From positions 1 through 64,000 of the forward strand of contig NW_025955060.1 in NCBI RefSeq assembly GCF_022376445.1: a stretch of DNA of 64,000 nucleotides. The letters run 5' to 3'. Positions within the stretch are counted from its first letter, which is position 1. Each line of letters starts with the position of its first letter. The notes beneath the pieces are model-generated. The model saw only the letters and a program-made list of their open reading frames with translations. It was not told the DNA's origin and made no database searches. Below are positions 11,881-21,384 of the stretch, in pieces. The translations under genes and the position numbers were made by a program. This stretch comes from Fomitopsis serialis. Lineage: Eukaryota; Basidiomycota; Agaricomycetes; Polyporales; Fomitopsidaceae.

Positions 11881-13151
11881 CTATTTAAATTCTGGGATGA
11901 TATCGAGGCCCTTGCCCTTTGTCAGGTAGTCGCGCAGATTTGAGAGAGCACGGATCTCCATCTTCTTCTGCGAATCACACGTCTCCGTACCCATGTGCGG
12001 GAGCAACGTCGCATTGGGAAACTCCATCAGACGTGGGTTCACCTGTGGCTCGTCGGGAACACGTCCAGGCCGACTGCACCGAGCTGTAAACAACACAGGT
12101 AAGTCTTCGACTTGATGGAGGACCCGGAGAAGCACTGACGTGTCCGTCCTCTAGAGCCCTGATCATAGCAGGCTCGTCGATGACCTTGCCTCGCGCAGTG
12201 TTGACGATCACAGCTCCGCGCCTCAGCTTCCGGATCATTCTCTCGTCCACCATGCCGACCGTGGAGTCCTTCAGCGGGACGTGCACGCTCAGCACGTCCG
12301 CCTGCGCGAGCATCTCGTCCAGCCTGTCCGCGCCGAAGTACTCGCACCACGCGGGTGCGTCCGGGTTCGGGCGCCGGTTGTGGTAGACGATGCGCATCGG
12401 GAACGCGTGCGCGAGTTCCGCGAGCCGCAGCCCGATCCCGCCCAGGCCGAGGATCGCGAGCGTGCGTCCGGTGAGGTCGTGTGCTTCGCCCGCCTTGTGG
12501 GTCGACTTCCACCCGCCGGCACGGAGCGTGCGCTCGGCGCGCGAAAAACAGCGCAGCGCGGAGATCATGAGGTAGAAGCCCGTCGTCGCTGTTGCGTCGT
12601 CAACCGCGCCTGGGGTATTTGATACCCAGATGTCTGGGAGGCTATGAGTGTGCTTGTGACTAAACAAGGGCAGAGGAGTGTACCCTTCTCCTTGCAATGG
12701 AGAACGTCGATCTGATCATAACCTGCGCCGTTGTGCGCGATCCACTTGACGCCGGCAGCTGCGAGGGCGTCGAGTATCTCCTTGTCGAAGAGGCCGATAC
12801 GGTCTGTCGATACGTTGTGCCTGTATAGCCCTACGACACCTTCGTACTTTCCACCCGGCTTGAGACCAGCGAGAAAGTCTGCGCGGTCCGGAGAGTCCAT
12901 TGGCTGCAGACATAAACGTGAGCACCATGCCTTCAAGTTGGAACAACACCAGTGTGTGATATAAACAAGGTGTATGTCCCATCACGTTTGCAGGTAGTAC
13001 AATCACTCACCACGACCTCTGCAAGACCGTTGAATATCTCCTGGCATTCCTGGTGTGCCCAGACCAAATCACCTGAAAACCCCAAGCGAGTCAATGATCG
13101 AACCCTCTAGTTATCGCCGTGCAGCTCACCACATATCATAACACGAGGCAT
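11881..13151 (-). CDS. D-isomer-specific 2-hydroxyacid dehydrogenase, copy 2 (one-base frameshift)
   Basis: Paralogue of copy 1 with the same intron plan: MPRVMIC / DLVWAHQECQEIFNGLAEVV / PMDSPDRADFLAGLKPGG and the hinge GAGYDQIDV / the Rossmann exon with ILGLGGIGLRLAEL and INTARGKVIDEP / last exon LGAVGLDVF. After DVF the frame breaks. The run that should encode the catalytic-Glu motif PDEP has three C instead of the four seen in copy 3 (plus-strand GGG at 12055-12057), so the uncorrected frame stops a few codons later. The other frame continues as QVNPRLMEFPNATLLPHMGT and ends IIPEFK at 11881. Everything beyond the break is well conserved, which favours a sequencing error over decay. Confidence 0.85.
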
Positions 13152-13566
13152 ATCGAGCAAACTGGAATGTGTTAGACCTTCGTCTCAGCGGGGTCGAAGT
13201 CTTGAGTGGACGTATACGTGGGCAATCGTTCACCTCGACCGCGTTTTATACATACGGAAGGCCTTCGGACCGGGCTCCACGATGTGAACGTTAACTTTGA
13301 GTTACCCTAGAAGTATCGATTGAGATGCGAGCTTGAGGGAGACGGAATGTCCGGAAATGTTGTTCCTCCTCTTGTGACCGCACGGCGGCCCGAGACACCG
13401 GTGACTCTGAGGCTAGAGACGCACAACTCTAAATCACGAGAACTCAACTCGGGCCCGACAGAAGCCGTGCAAAGAGGGTCAAAGACTGGTAAAAGAGGGC
13501 ATTTCAATGTGATAGGGCTGGTTGAGGAGGTCGCATATCCAGAAACCATGGTGAACAGAGACTCGG

Positions 13567-13775
13567 GGTAGATGCAGGCTCCTCCCCATCCGCCTTCGGG
13601 GGGTAGAGGGGACGAAATTTTGAGACCGCAAACTGTGCTTTGTGTCCCTATCCTCATCCGCCACACCTCAGCCACATCCCATCAAAAACTTCTATCCCCG
13701 CCCGATCCTGAATCTCCGTAATCTTATTCCCCTCTACCCCCCTCTGGCGGCTGGCACAAAACATATACAAACACC
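13567..13775 (+). repeat. Left arm of 2.2-kb spaced inverted repeat
   Basis: Contains both conserved blocks of the inverted pair (13577-13612 and about 13722-13775), which recur as reverse complement at 16158-16193 and about 15985-16044. The sequence between them is diverged but of similar length. Confidence 0.75.
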
Positions 13776-15244
13776 GGGAGCCCGGTGATGGCGTCCTCCA
13801 TATGGTAGCCCCATCAGCCGATGAATGTTTTCTCGCCGGTCAATCAATGAGTATGTTTGAATTTTCGTAGCGAGCACGTGCGACAGTGCAACGCGCCTGC
13901 GGCGGAAAGGTATCATCCTGGTATGTACCAGTGGCCGGTGAGCGGGAGGGGACGTCTGCTTTTGGTCCGGTCTGCGGTCTTTGACAAACCCGCGCATGTT
14001 GTTAGTGCTTGATACCTATACTGGTTCGAACATGTTCAACATTGCGAAATGATAATCATTGCTCATGTTATGTTCAAAACGTGGGACTTCGGAAGGATCT
14101 TTCATTGCTACTAGTATCTACAGCCTGTTTCGTCTGCACGAGTCAGACACATACATTCAATTCATATGCCAATATGCGCAACTCTGTCATGGATCATCAT
14201 CAGCAAGGCCCCTCGAGTCTGATGAGTATTCTACTACTGATGTCACGGACGAGATTGCTCTCTGCTGTTCTCGTCCCCATCAACCTCGACTCTCACACTT
14301 CGCATGCGATGCAGAATCCTGGATGCATTTCGTCCCTTCGCTCGAGCATACTTGGCGGGTCATGATGACCGAACGCGCGACCCTCCGCACGCTGACTGTT
14401 GTCCGCCCTGCTATCAGCACGCCGGTGGCCACATTCTGTTCTGCACAGGCATTTGTCTGATCAATTACACATATCTTCCACGCGAGTATGCGTGCTCTGT
14501 CTCGGCGTACATGATCAGGCCCTACAACACGCACAAGGGGATGTTCTACGACTCAGGCTCCAAGTCCTCGCATGAGTGAGATGTCGTCGAAGATGCCCTG
14601 CATGTCTGTAGCGGACATCCGCCTTCCCTGTTGAACGTTGAGCATCCGGGAAAGACATACCAGAGCGAACGTTCACACGTCCTCCCTGCGCAAAGTGCAC
14701 AGGCCGACACGCAACAATTGCATTCATAACGAACATATTGATGCCGTTCATTTTGGGCTTTCAATATTGGCCGGGCCCATCGAGGACGCCTAGCACAGCG
14801 AGAGATCTACATACACGCACTCGAGGTTGAGAGGGGCCTGCAGCCGCGGGGTGTCCCCAGGGAAGCCATTCGTCAGCTCGCCGACTCGGTGGAAGCTGTC
14901 GCACCTGATAGCATGTTGTATTAACGTAGCTCAAGAGGACCTGTGCGCTCGTCTTTCGTTGCTCCGGACATTGCGCATTGCATAGACCAAGCCCGAGGTG
15001 GATAGGTATGTACCGACTGTCCTGAGTACGTAGTCGTAAGAGCCGGAGACTGCAGAGCAAGATCAGCAAGCATCAGAGTGTGCAGCGGGAGGCGCAGGAC
15101 CTCCTTGAGCACGCCCAGAGCGAGATCCGGGTGGCCCTGCGTGCAGGGCTCGAGCGACGCTGCGTCAGTGGCGTCGACACCGATATCCGCACAGGCTAAC
15201 ACGCTGGATGAGGAAATGCCCAGAGCGAACAACATGCGCACCCT

Positions 15245-15840
15245 CAAGACGTCCGTCTTTGACACGGAGGCAGGGCGCACACATTGCCGCGGCCGACGCC
15301 ATCGAGCGCATCGTGCGCGAACGGGCATTGGCGAAGCGAGATGGCGAGAGGACAGGGCTCACGAGACGGCGAGGCTAGAGGCCAATGAGACGGAGGACGT
15401 ACGAGACAAGAGGCCGCAGTGACGGCGGGTGCACGGCGAGGCAAGACAACACACAAAACAGCGAGATAACAGGCACGGTGAACGTGAGACGGGATGCATG
15501 CGAGACAGAGAGTCGAGAGGGAGGTACTGTCCAGAGGCACAAACATCGCTCCGACGTCTGTCTTCGACACGGAGGCGAAGGCGCACACGTTGCTGCGGCC
15601 GGCACCGTCGAGAGCATCACACGAGAGCGGGCATTGGCGAAACGAGACGACGAGACTAGAGGCCAATGAGTTGACGAGACAGAGGACGTACGAGGCGAGA
15701 GGTCGCAGTGATTCTGGCGGGCGCGCGACGGGGCAAGACAACACACGAGACAGCGAGACAACAGGCACACGGGAGGCGAGATGGGATGCATGCGAGACGG
15801 AGGTATGGAGTATGGGAGATCGAGAAGACGCTGCAGCCCG
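15245..15840. repeat. 305-bp imperfect tandem duplication
   Basis: The block starting at about 15251 (GTCCGTCTTTGACACGGAGG) recurs at about 15556 (GTCTGTCTTCGACACGGAGG). The following 270 bp also recur, including ACGGGATGCATGCGAGACRG near 15490 and 15785 with a G/A difference. The period of about 305 is not a multiple of three, so open frames reading through both copies are in different frames and are unlikely to be a real coding repeat. Confidence 0.75.
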
Positions 15841-15984
15841 GGCATGCAGTGCAAGGGCTCGAGACTCGAGAGGGACTCACAGTACTTGCCAGTGGCAAGA
15901 ACATCGCTCGGGCAGTCGACCCAGTTAATTACATAATCTGGATGGTTGATCACACGCCCAAATTGGGAGGTATGCAGCCGGGGC

Positions 15985-16208
15985 TCCATTTGTTTGTATA
16001 TGTTTTGTGCCAGCCGCCAGAGGGGGGTAGAGGAGAATAAGATTGTGGAGTTTGAATTGGCTCGCGTGGTGCATGTGACTTGGATCAACTAGTACGTTTT
16101 TGGATATAGGACTTAGGATCGAGAATGAGCATTGTATTGGCGTACTCGAAATTCATCCCCTCTACCCCCCGAAGGCGGATGGGGAGGAGCCTGGGTAGAT
16201 GTAGATGT
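15985..16208 (-). repeat. Right arm of 2.2-kb spaced inverted repeat
   Basis: Reverse-complement partner of 13567-13775; see the left arm. The sequence on its outer side (from about 16210) no longer matches, so the arm end is near there. Confidence 0.75.
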
Positions 16209-17013
16209 GAAGGTTGTGGAACGTCTCAGCGGAGATGATGATCATCGAAATACGTCACACCGTCACGTAGTCGTCGAGGCGGCCCGGCGTTCCTGATTTG
16301 GAGGTGGCTCACTGGCAAGTTGAAGTTCGCTTCAGAGCTCCGACTGCCTGCTTGAGTATATGCGCCCGTACAGAAGTCGGTACAGTCGTTCGTGGACTCG
16401 ATATCAGGATGCGCACCTTGAGGTGGTGGCTGCCCGTCTCGTTACTGAGTGTGCACATGCCGTCGCTGTGTGTCAGTACTTGCAATTGCTAGCGGAGGTC
16501 CGAGTCGATGGAGGGAAAAGAGAGGAAAGGCGCCATGCATACATAAAACGAGGCTGCTTTATATACCACCAGCGGCGACCGTGACGTCGACCAGCCTGAA
16601 GACAGACAGCTTTTGAGCTATGACGCAATGCCGAGACGAGAGGCGAAGGTCCGCTGGTTCAGGACCTGACACTGACTAGCACCGACTTGAATTTTCTTCC
16701 GTTGTCATGCATTATTTGAGTCGAAGTGTCAGGTCAACATGGCGCAGGATGTCGTTGAGTAGTCGAGTCCCCTAGACAAACACTGGTACCAGTCCAATAT
16801 TCACTCATTTGCACACCAGTAGCACGCAAAACTCCGCCGCGGCCATATCATTTTGACAGGACGAACGCGCGCATAGTTGCCAATGATACAAAGACGGTAG
16901 GAGAGCCAAACATATGGTTAAATTGACAAGGACCCAGGCGTCACCGGAGCAGCCGTCCTGAACGAGACAGCAAGCCTTCCGCCCTCTCCCCACTGGTGCT
17001 ATCATATTGGCAA
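16209..17013. other. Intergenic
   Basis: No supported gene. It is the 3' flank of the repeat-precursor gene; small open frames have no family resemblance. Confidence 0.45.
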
Positions 17014-17684
17014 TCAGGCAGCGCTCTGGGCAGCCGCGGGGGTGCTCTCGTCAGTGGAGGTTCCTGCAGATGACACGTCAGAGAGTATCATCTCGAGGAA
17101 TTCATCGGAAGCCATACCAGCCTGAGGAGCCGAAGCCGCATTGTCGCCTAATGATGGTTAGTAAAGGTCGCTCAGTATCATAGAATCGGCAGAAAGCTCA
17201 CCATCAGTCTCCGGTCCGTAGCCATAGGTGAACTGGCGGCGTTCCACAGTGGTACCGCTCTCCGGGTCATAGCCGTAGGTGAATTGGCGACGCTCCACCG
17301 TGCTGCCGCTCTCCGGATTGTACCCGTAGCTGAACGTCGGGGCCTGACGACGCTCGACAGTGCTTCCCGCCTCCGGGACGTAGCCATAAGTGAACTGACG
17401 GCGCTCTACGGTGTCGGCGCCGCTCTCGGGGTCATAGCCGTAAGTGAACGTCGGGCTCTGGCGACGCTCGATGCTGCTCCCACTCTCCGGGTCGTACCCG
17501 TAGCTGAACTGCGGGGTCGCATCGCGTCCGACTGCACGAGCTAAAACGAAGTACAGTTCGTGAGCCACAGTGGTCTGGTGAGAGGGGCTGAGATATACTC
17601 ACCGTTAACAGGTGCCGCGGTCGCGAGCAGGGCTGCCATCGGCGTGAGGGTAGCGGCGAGAATGACGAACTGCTTGAACTGCAT
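17014..17684 (-). CDS. Secreted Kex2-processed repeat precursor, candidate dikaritin-type RiPP precursor
   Basis: A 184-residue protein from three exons (17684-17603, 17540-17202, 17147-17014, phases consistent). The N-terminus MQFKQFVILAATLTPMAALL is a signal peptide ending near ATAAPVNG. Exon 2 encodes six tandem units beginning at 17508: FSYGYDPESGSS, FTYGYDPESGAD, FTYGYVPEAGST, FSYGYNPESGST, FTYGYDPESGTT and FTYGYGPETDGD. The first five end in ERR followed by Gln, i.e. Kex2-type dibasic sites, so kexin would release peptides of about 17-21 residues, most starting with Gln. An acidic, Ala/Ser-rich tail follows. Signal peptide, repeated cores and dibasic spacers define KEX2-processed repeat proteins; UstA, PhomA and the asperipin precursor have this layout. 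A UstYa-family gene lies divergently 1.5 kb upstream. The architecture is seen directly; the RiPP assignment is inferred. There is no CAAX box, so it is not a basidiomycete lipopeptide pheromone. Confidence 0.8.
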
Positions 17685-19202
17685 GTTGTACAGAGCTGAG
17701 AGCTTGCGAGAGGGCGTTGTAGTCCGAGGAGACTGGCGATTCTCAACCATTTCTCGACACTTATATACCTGCGCATCCCATATTTTCTGTGCGCTTCAAA
17801 TCCGCCAGAACATCCACGAGTTCGTGAGAGCACACCTGTAAACAAAGCTGAAGGTACTGCACCACAGACCCGGGCTGAACCACATCGGCCAGTACCGAAG
17901 GCGGCCGACGTCTACGACCCGCTTCAGATGGCCCACAGAGTCTCTAACTCCGCAGATGGCACATAATGGACGTCCCGTAGATGAACAGCCGCGGGTGAGG
18001 CGTCATATTGAGATCGACTCCGAGCTGCATGTGCCGCGACAAAGGCTCCTAACCAACCTCACACCGGGAATAAACAATCTGCGGGGAGGCGATTATATCG
18101 GCGAAGCAATACAGCGTAGAAAGGCTTGTTGAATGTTCGTACCTTCGATTCCAAACCTTTCCAAACGACGTCGTCGGACGCAGTGACTCAGACACGGCAA
18201 TCCCCAAAGGACGCCGTTGTGAGTCATGCACAACGGCACTGGCATGAACGTGCATGCCGTGTTCACTGCGAATATGTGAGTACGTAGTGACTCTTAACTC
18301 CGATCACGATCATGCGGCTCGCGTTCGTCACAGCACAGCTGCACAACACAAGCTATAAGCGTACGGATCCACAGCGCCCGGTTCCACCGCATCGCGAATC
18401 TGAGAAGCACAGTGGCGAGGGGCGAGCCACACACGTACTACGCCTCGATCCCCCTGTCAGTGGTAAAAATAGGTGCGTAGGGACGCAGTGATCATGCGAT
18501 CCGCCTGAGCCATCCTGCATTGCTTGACAAATGGCGATTACAGCCCACGGGAGCAAAGGCCATTAGCCAGTCCGAGCTCCATTTCAGGTCGAGAAACGTA
18601 GTCCCGGCTATGCCTAGAATGGCAAATACACCGAACGTAGATTGATTCCCGGACTGACTAGAAGGGAAAGCACTGAGTTTACGTCGCTCAGGCGGCAGAC
18701 ATGTGGATTACATACCGTATGGCGAGCCACCTTGCCGTAGGAGCAAAAGGGGATACATGTCTCCCGGGGCAAGTTTCCGTGTTCCCTGACGACTGTAACA
18801 CGGTCTGGAGCTATTTCCACTTCTTGAATACCAGGACACACCGAATGATCGGCGTTCGGGCGATGCAAGGCGTCCCAGTCGGCTAAACACCACTTATGCA
18901 GAACAATCTCGCCGCGGACGTATGAATAAATGCGACCATACCCGGGCCGTGCCAGTGTGGTATTGAATCGTTCCAAACCAGTGGACGCATCAATTCCAGA
19001 GAACTCGTACAGCTCCGACTACGTACCAGCATGTACTCACAGTCCGGGATGCAGCGTCGCCGGAGAACCTGCGTGCGATGGTACGAACGTGCATGCATCA
19101 AAATGCCAGTGGTCTGCTCAGATGAGTCAGCGTCTAAGAGCTGAGATTCATACACCCTTGAGGCCTACCAAGTTTTCCCCCACTCGCCCGGACTCCCTGA
19201 CC
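17685..19202. promoter_or_regulatory. Shared divergent upstream region of the precursor and UstYa genes
   Basis: About 1.5 kb separates the start of the minus-strand precursor (17684) from the start of the plus-strand UstYa gene (19203), so promoters of both should lie here and could be co-regulated. A minus-strand frame at 18614-18976 has FNTTLARPGYGRIYSY but no family match, and it lacks the HxxHC motif of UstYa. I do not call it a gene. No regulatory motif could be assigned by eye. Confidence 0.4.
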
Positions 19203-20329
19203 ATGCCCGCGTACACCCCGTAGCCACTGACGAGGTAGACTCGGAGGCGCTACTCGCGCAAACGACATCTGCTGCAGAATGGTCAGACGAAGACAAGGCG
19301 AGCCCCGTCAGTGCGACGGTCAAGCTTCGTCGCTGGCTACCGTGGATCCTGCACGTGTTTCTGCTGTCGATGTCGCTCCACATCATCCTCGATGCATACG
19401 AATCGCGGATGTCCAATGCACGAAGAAGCTGTCCATCTACTGTAAGCTACTGCGGTAAAATGGTAGACCGGCGACTCACGTACGATCAACGGTGCAGCTC
19501 CAGCGCTCGAAGCAGTCGGGTATGCAAACGTGGTATTTGACGGTGTCCTCGACTGGCCAAGCAAGTACCGCGGTCCGCCAAGTGATGCCATCGACGACGC
19601 ATGGGACAGAATCTCGCTGAACAACTCGCACAAGAGTAAGCCGCCTTTGTTCACGTACCAACCACTGACCTATCCGCTAACAAGTGCGAACCTCACCACG
19701 CAGTCATGCCACTACGTGTCCACGAGTCCGACCTCATAAAAGTGGACCAGGATGCTCGGCCGAGCATTGCACGCTTCCGTGACGAAGACGGCGGAGGCTT
19801 CTTGGCTGGCATTGAAATCGGTCACCAGTTGCATTGCCTAGTAGGTCCACGTTAATTGTAGACAGGCCACGAGTCCGTCATAACGCAATACGCTGCAGGA
19901 CCTCCTTCGAAGGCACACCTATATTGACCACTACGGACCGATGGATGACAATTACGTGCTGCGTCCGGCTTTCTACCGTGTCCACCTTGGTGCGTTCGTG
20001 CTTGCGTCGTCGATCTAGCTTGGGTGGTTAACGAGAACACGCGTACGGGTGTCTGAATTTGAATTCACAGACCATTGCATCGAAATGCTTCGTCAGGTGC
20101 TCATGTGCAACGCCGACGTCGGGCTCATCACCTTCGACTGGGTCGCGGGGTTCGACGTGCCCTTCCCGAACTTCAGCACGCTTCACAAGTGCCGGAACGT
20201 CGATGAGGTGTACGAGTGGACAACGAGCATGCGATCGACTTGCCGATGAACCATCTAGTCAGAGTAGGGGACGTTGTTGACCTAACTCCGGGCGACGTTG
20301 GGGCGGGCTTGATCAGACACCACGGCTAG
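19203..20329 (+). CDS. UstYa-family (DUF3328) oxidase, two one-base frame breaks
   Basis: DUF3328/UstYa proteins carry out oxidative cyclisation of the Tyr-containing core in ustiloxin-type RiPPs. Exons: 19203-19454, 19498-19635, 19704-19840, 19899-19989 and 20071 onward. Order seen: MPAYTP, acidic linker, one membrane helix (WLPWILHVFLLSMSLHIIL), APALEAVGYANVVFDGVLDW, GPPSDAIDDAWDRISL, then the first signature HQLHCLDLLRR and the second HLDHCIEMLRQVLMC with GLITFDWVAGFDVPFPNFST and HKCRNVDEVYEW. Both HxxHC motifs are intact. The frame breaks after MPAYT, where C4 at 19216-19219 should be C5, and probably near 20223. As written, the second break gives a stop at 20249; the other frame gives EHAIDLPMNHLV and ends at 20329. 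Family is certain; intactness depends on resequencing. Confidence 0.85.
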
Positions 20330-21384
20330 TTTGCAGCCGGTGACTGCCCAGTGGTGCCGTCAGTTTGGATCGCTGTACTATGAGGTCTCAAAACACGATT
20401 ATGTGTACCGTGTGCGTACCACGTAGTCACTACTTTCGTACGAGTCGTATCCAACGGACAGAATCTCGCCTGCTTTCGCGCACAAGGAGCGCACTGCAAT
20501 CTGCAGTTATCATCATCACGGTCAACTCAAACCATTCGGCAGTTCTTGTCATGAACTACTTCAGATCCGTGTCATTTATATGTGCGAGTGTGGTGCTCGT
20601 ACAGGAGCCGGTGCACATGTGCATCGGTATATGCTTGGACCTAGCGATTTCGCTTCAATGAGTGATGTGACACTCTGAGCGGACATCACATACCTGCGCG
20701 TACGTAGCTTGATCTTGACATACTTTGATCTGTGCTTGGCCAGGCCTTAGGGTGTAAGCATGAAACCGGTTCAACGCACACGCAACCTTCCTAACGCGCC
20801 ATCTTGGGGATTCTTGGCACAAGGGGCGCTAAGGTACAGTACTGAGTACCGCGGCTACGCAAAGATGTCAGGACTCTCGAGTGCTTATCAATTAGACGGG
20901 CGGGGAAGGCGGCGAGGTCGACTTGGTGGTGGATGGTTTGGAGGAGATCGCGCGGGTGTTGGAGACGAGGGAGGAGGAGAGGCGGGTTTGGCAGCGGTGA
21001 GCAGAAGTGAGAAGCACGTATAAGCGAGCAGTTGCAGTACATAGGCGGAGGACCTGACACGATGTATCTGGAATATGTACTTGTGAACGTTTGAATTCAA
21101 GTTGACATGCCGCTAGTCGAGTCTCGTGACTTGCGTTTGCGCAGAAAGGAATCTCGATCTACGGCGTGCGCCGAGCGGCTTACATAACAGCCGATAGCCT
21201 GCACTCACCCGGTCACTGGCACTGTGCCGTTCACTGGCAAGTACTGTGCAGGCTCAAGCGCTCACTGGCAAGCTGAGGTCGTCACCGACTCGCCGTCGCT
21301 CGGACCTTCGGCTCCTCTCCCCTTCACCTGCGCACGGAAGGTTCGCATGCCAATCAGCCTTCCTGGCTGCTCTAGCACGCGCAG
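20330..21384. other. Intergenic, 5' flank of the DUF300 gene
   Basis: No complete gene. A purine-rich stretch at 20890-21000 reads VDLVVDGLEEIARVLETREE in one plus frame and could be a relic exon, but nothing joins to it. Three copies of TCACTGGCA occur at about 21212, 21231 and 21260, upstream of the next gene. Confidence 0.4.

Larger units (their letters stand above)
13567..16208. mobile_element. Inverted-arm element with internal tandem duplication
   Basis: Two arms about 2.2 kb apart are inverted copies. Left arm 13567-13775 and right arm 15985-16208 share a 36-nt identical block (GGCTCCTCCCCATCC onwards, at 13577 and complementary at about 16190). They also share a second block of about 45 nt around CTCTACCCCCCTCTGGCGGC, at 13733-13772 and complementary at about 15997-16036. 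The spacing between the blocks is nearly equal in the two arms although the spacer has diverged. Between the arms there is no recognisable protein, only a 305-bp tandem duplication. The structure suits a decayed DNA transposon with long terminal inverted repeats. No transposase or clear target duplication was found. Confidence 0.45.

Noticed and set aside
11881..13151. Calling dehydrogenase copy 2 a pseudogene
   Set aside because: It carries a single base loss in a C run, with perfect conservation after the break, and many other genes in the window show the same type of loss.
14015..14040. GGTTCGAAC resembling a tRNA T-loop
   Set aside because: The flanks do not form acceptor or anticodon stems.
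15078..15928. Plus- and minus-strand frames of 110-240 residues in the tandem duplication
   Set aside because: The 305-bp period shifts the frame between copies, and both strands are open at once, so these are composition artefacts of a repeat.
17014..17684. Reading the repeat protein as a mating pheromone precursor
   Set aside because: Basidiomycete pheromones end in a CAAX box and lack a signal peptide; this protein has the reverse.
18614..18976. 120-residue minus-strand frame between the precursor and UstYa genes, considered as a third cluster member
   Set aside because: It has no signal peptide, no HxxHC motif, and no splice partner with family resemblance; composition alone could give it.
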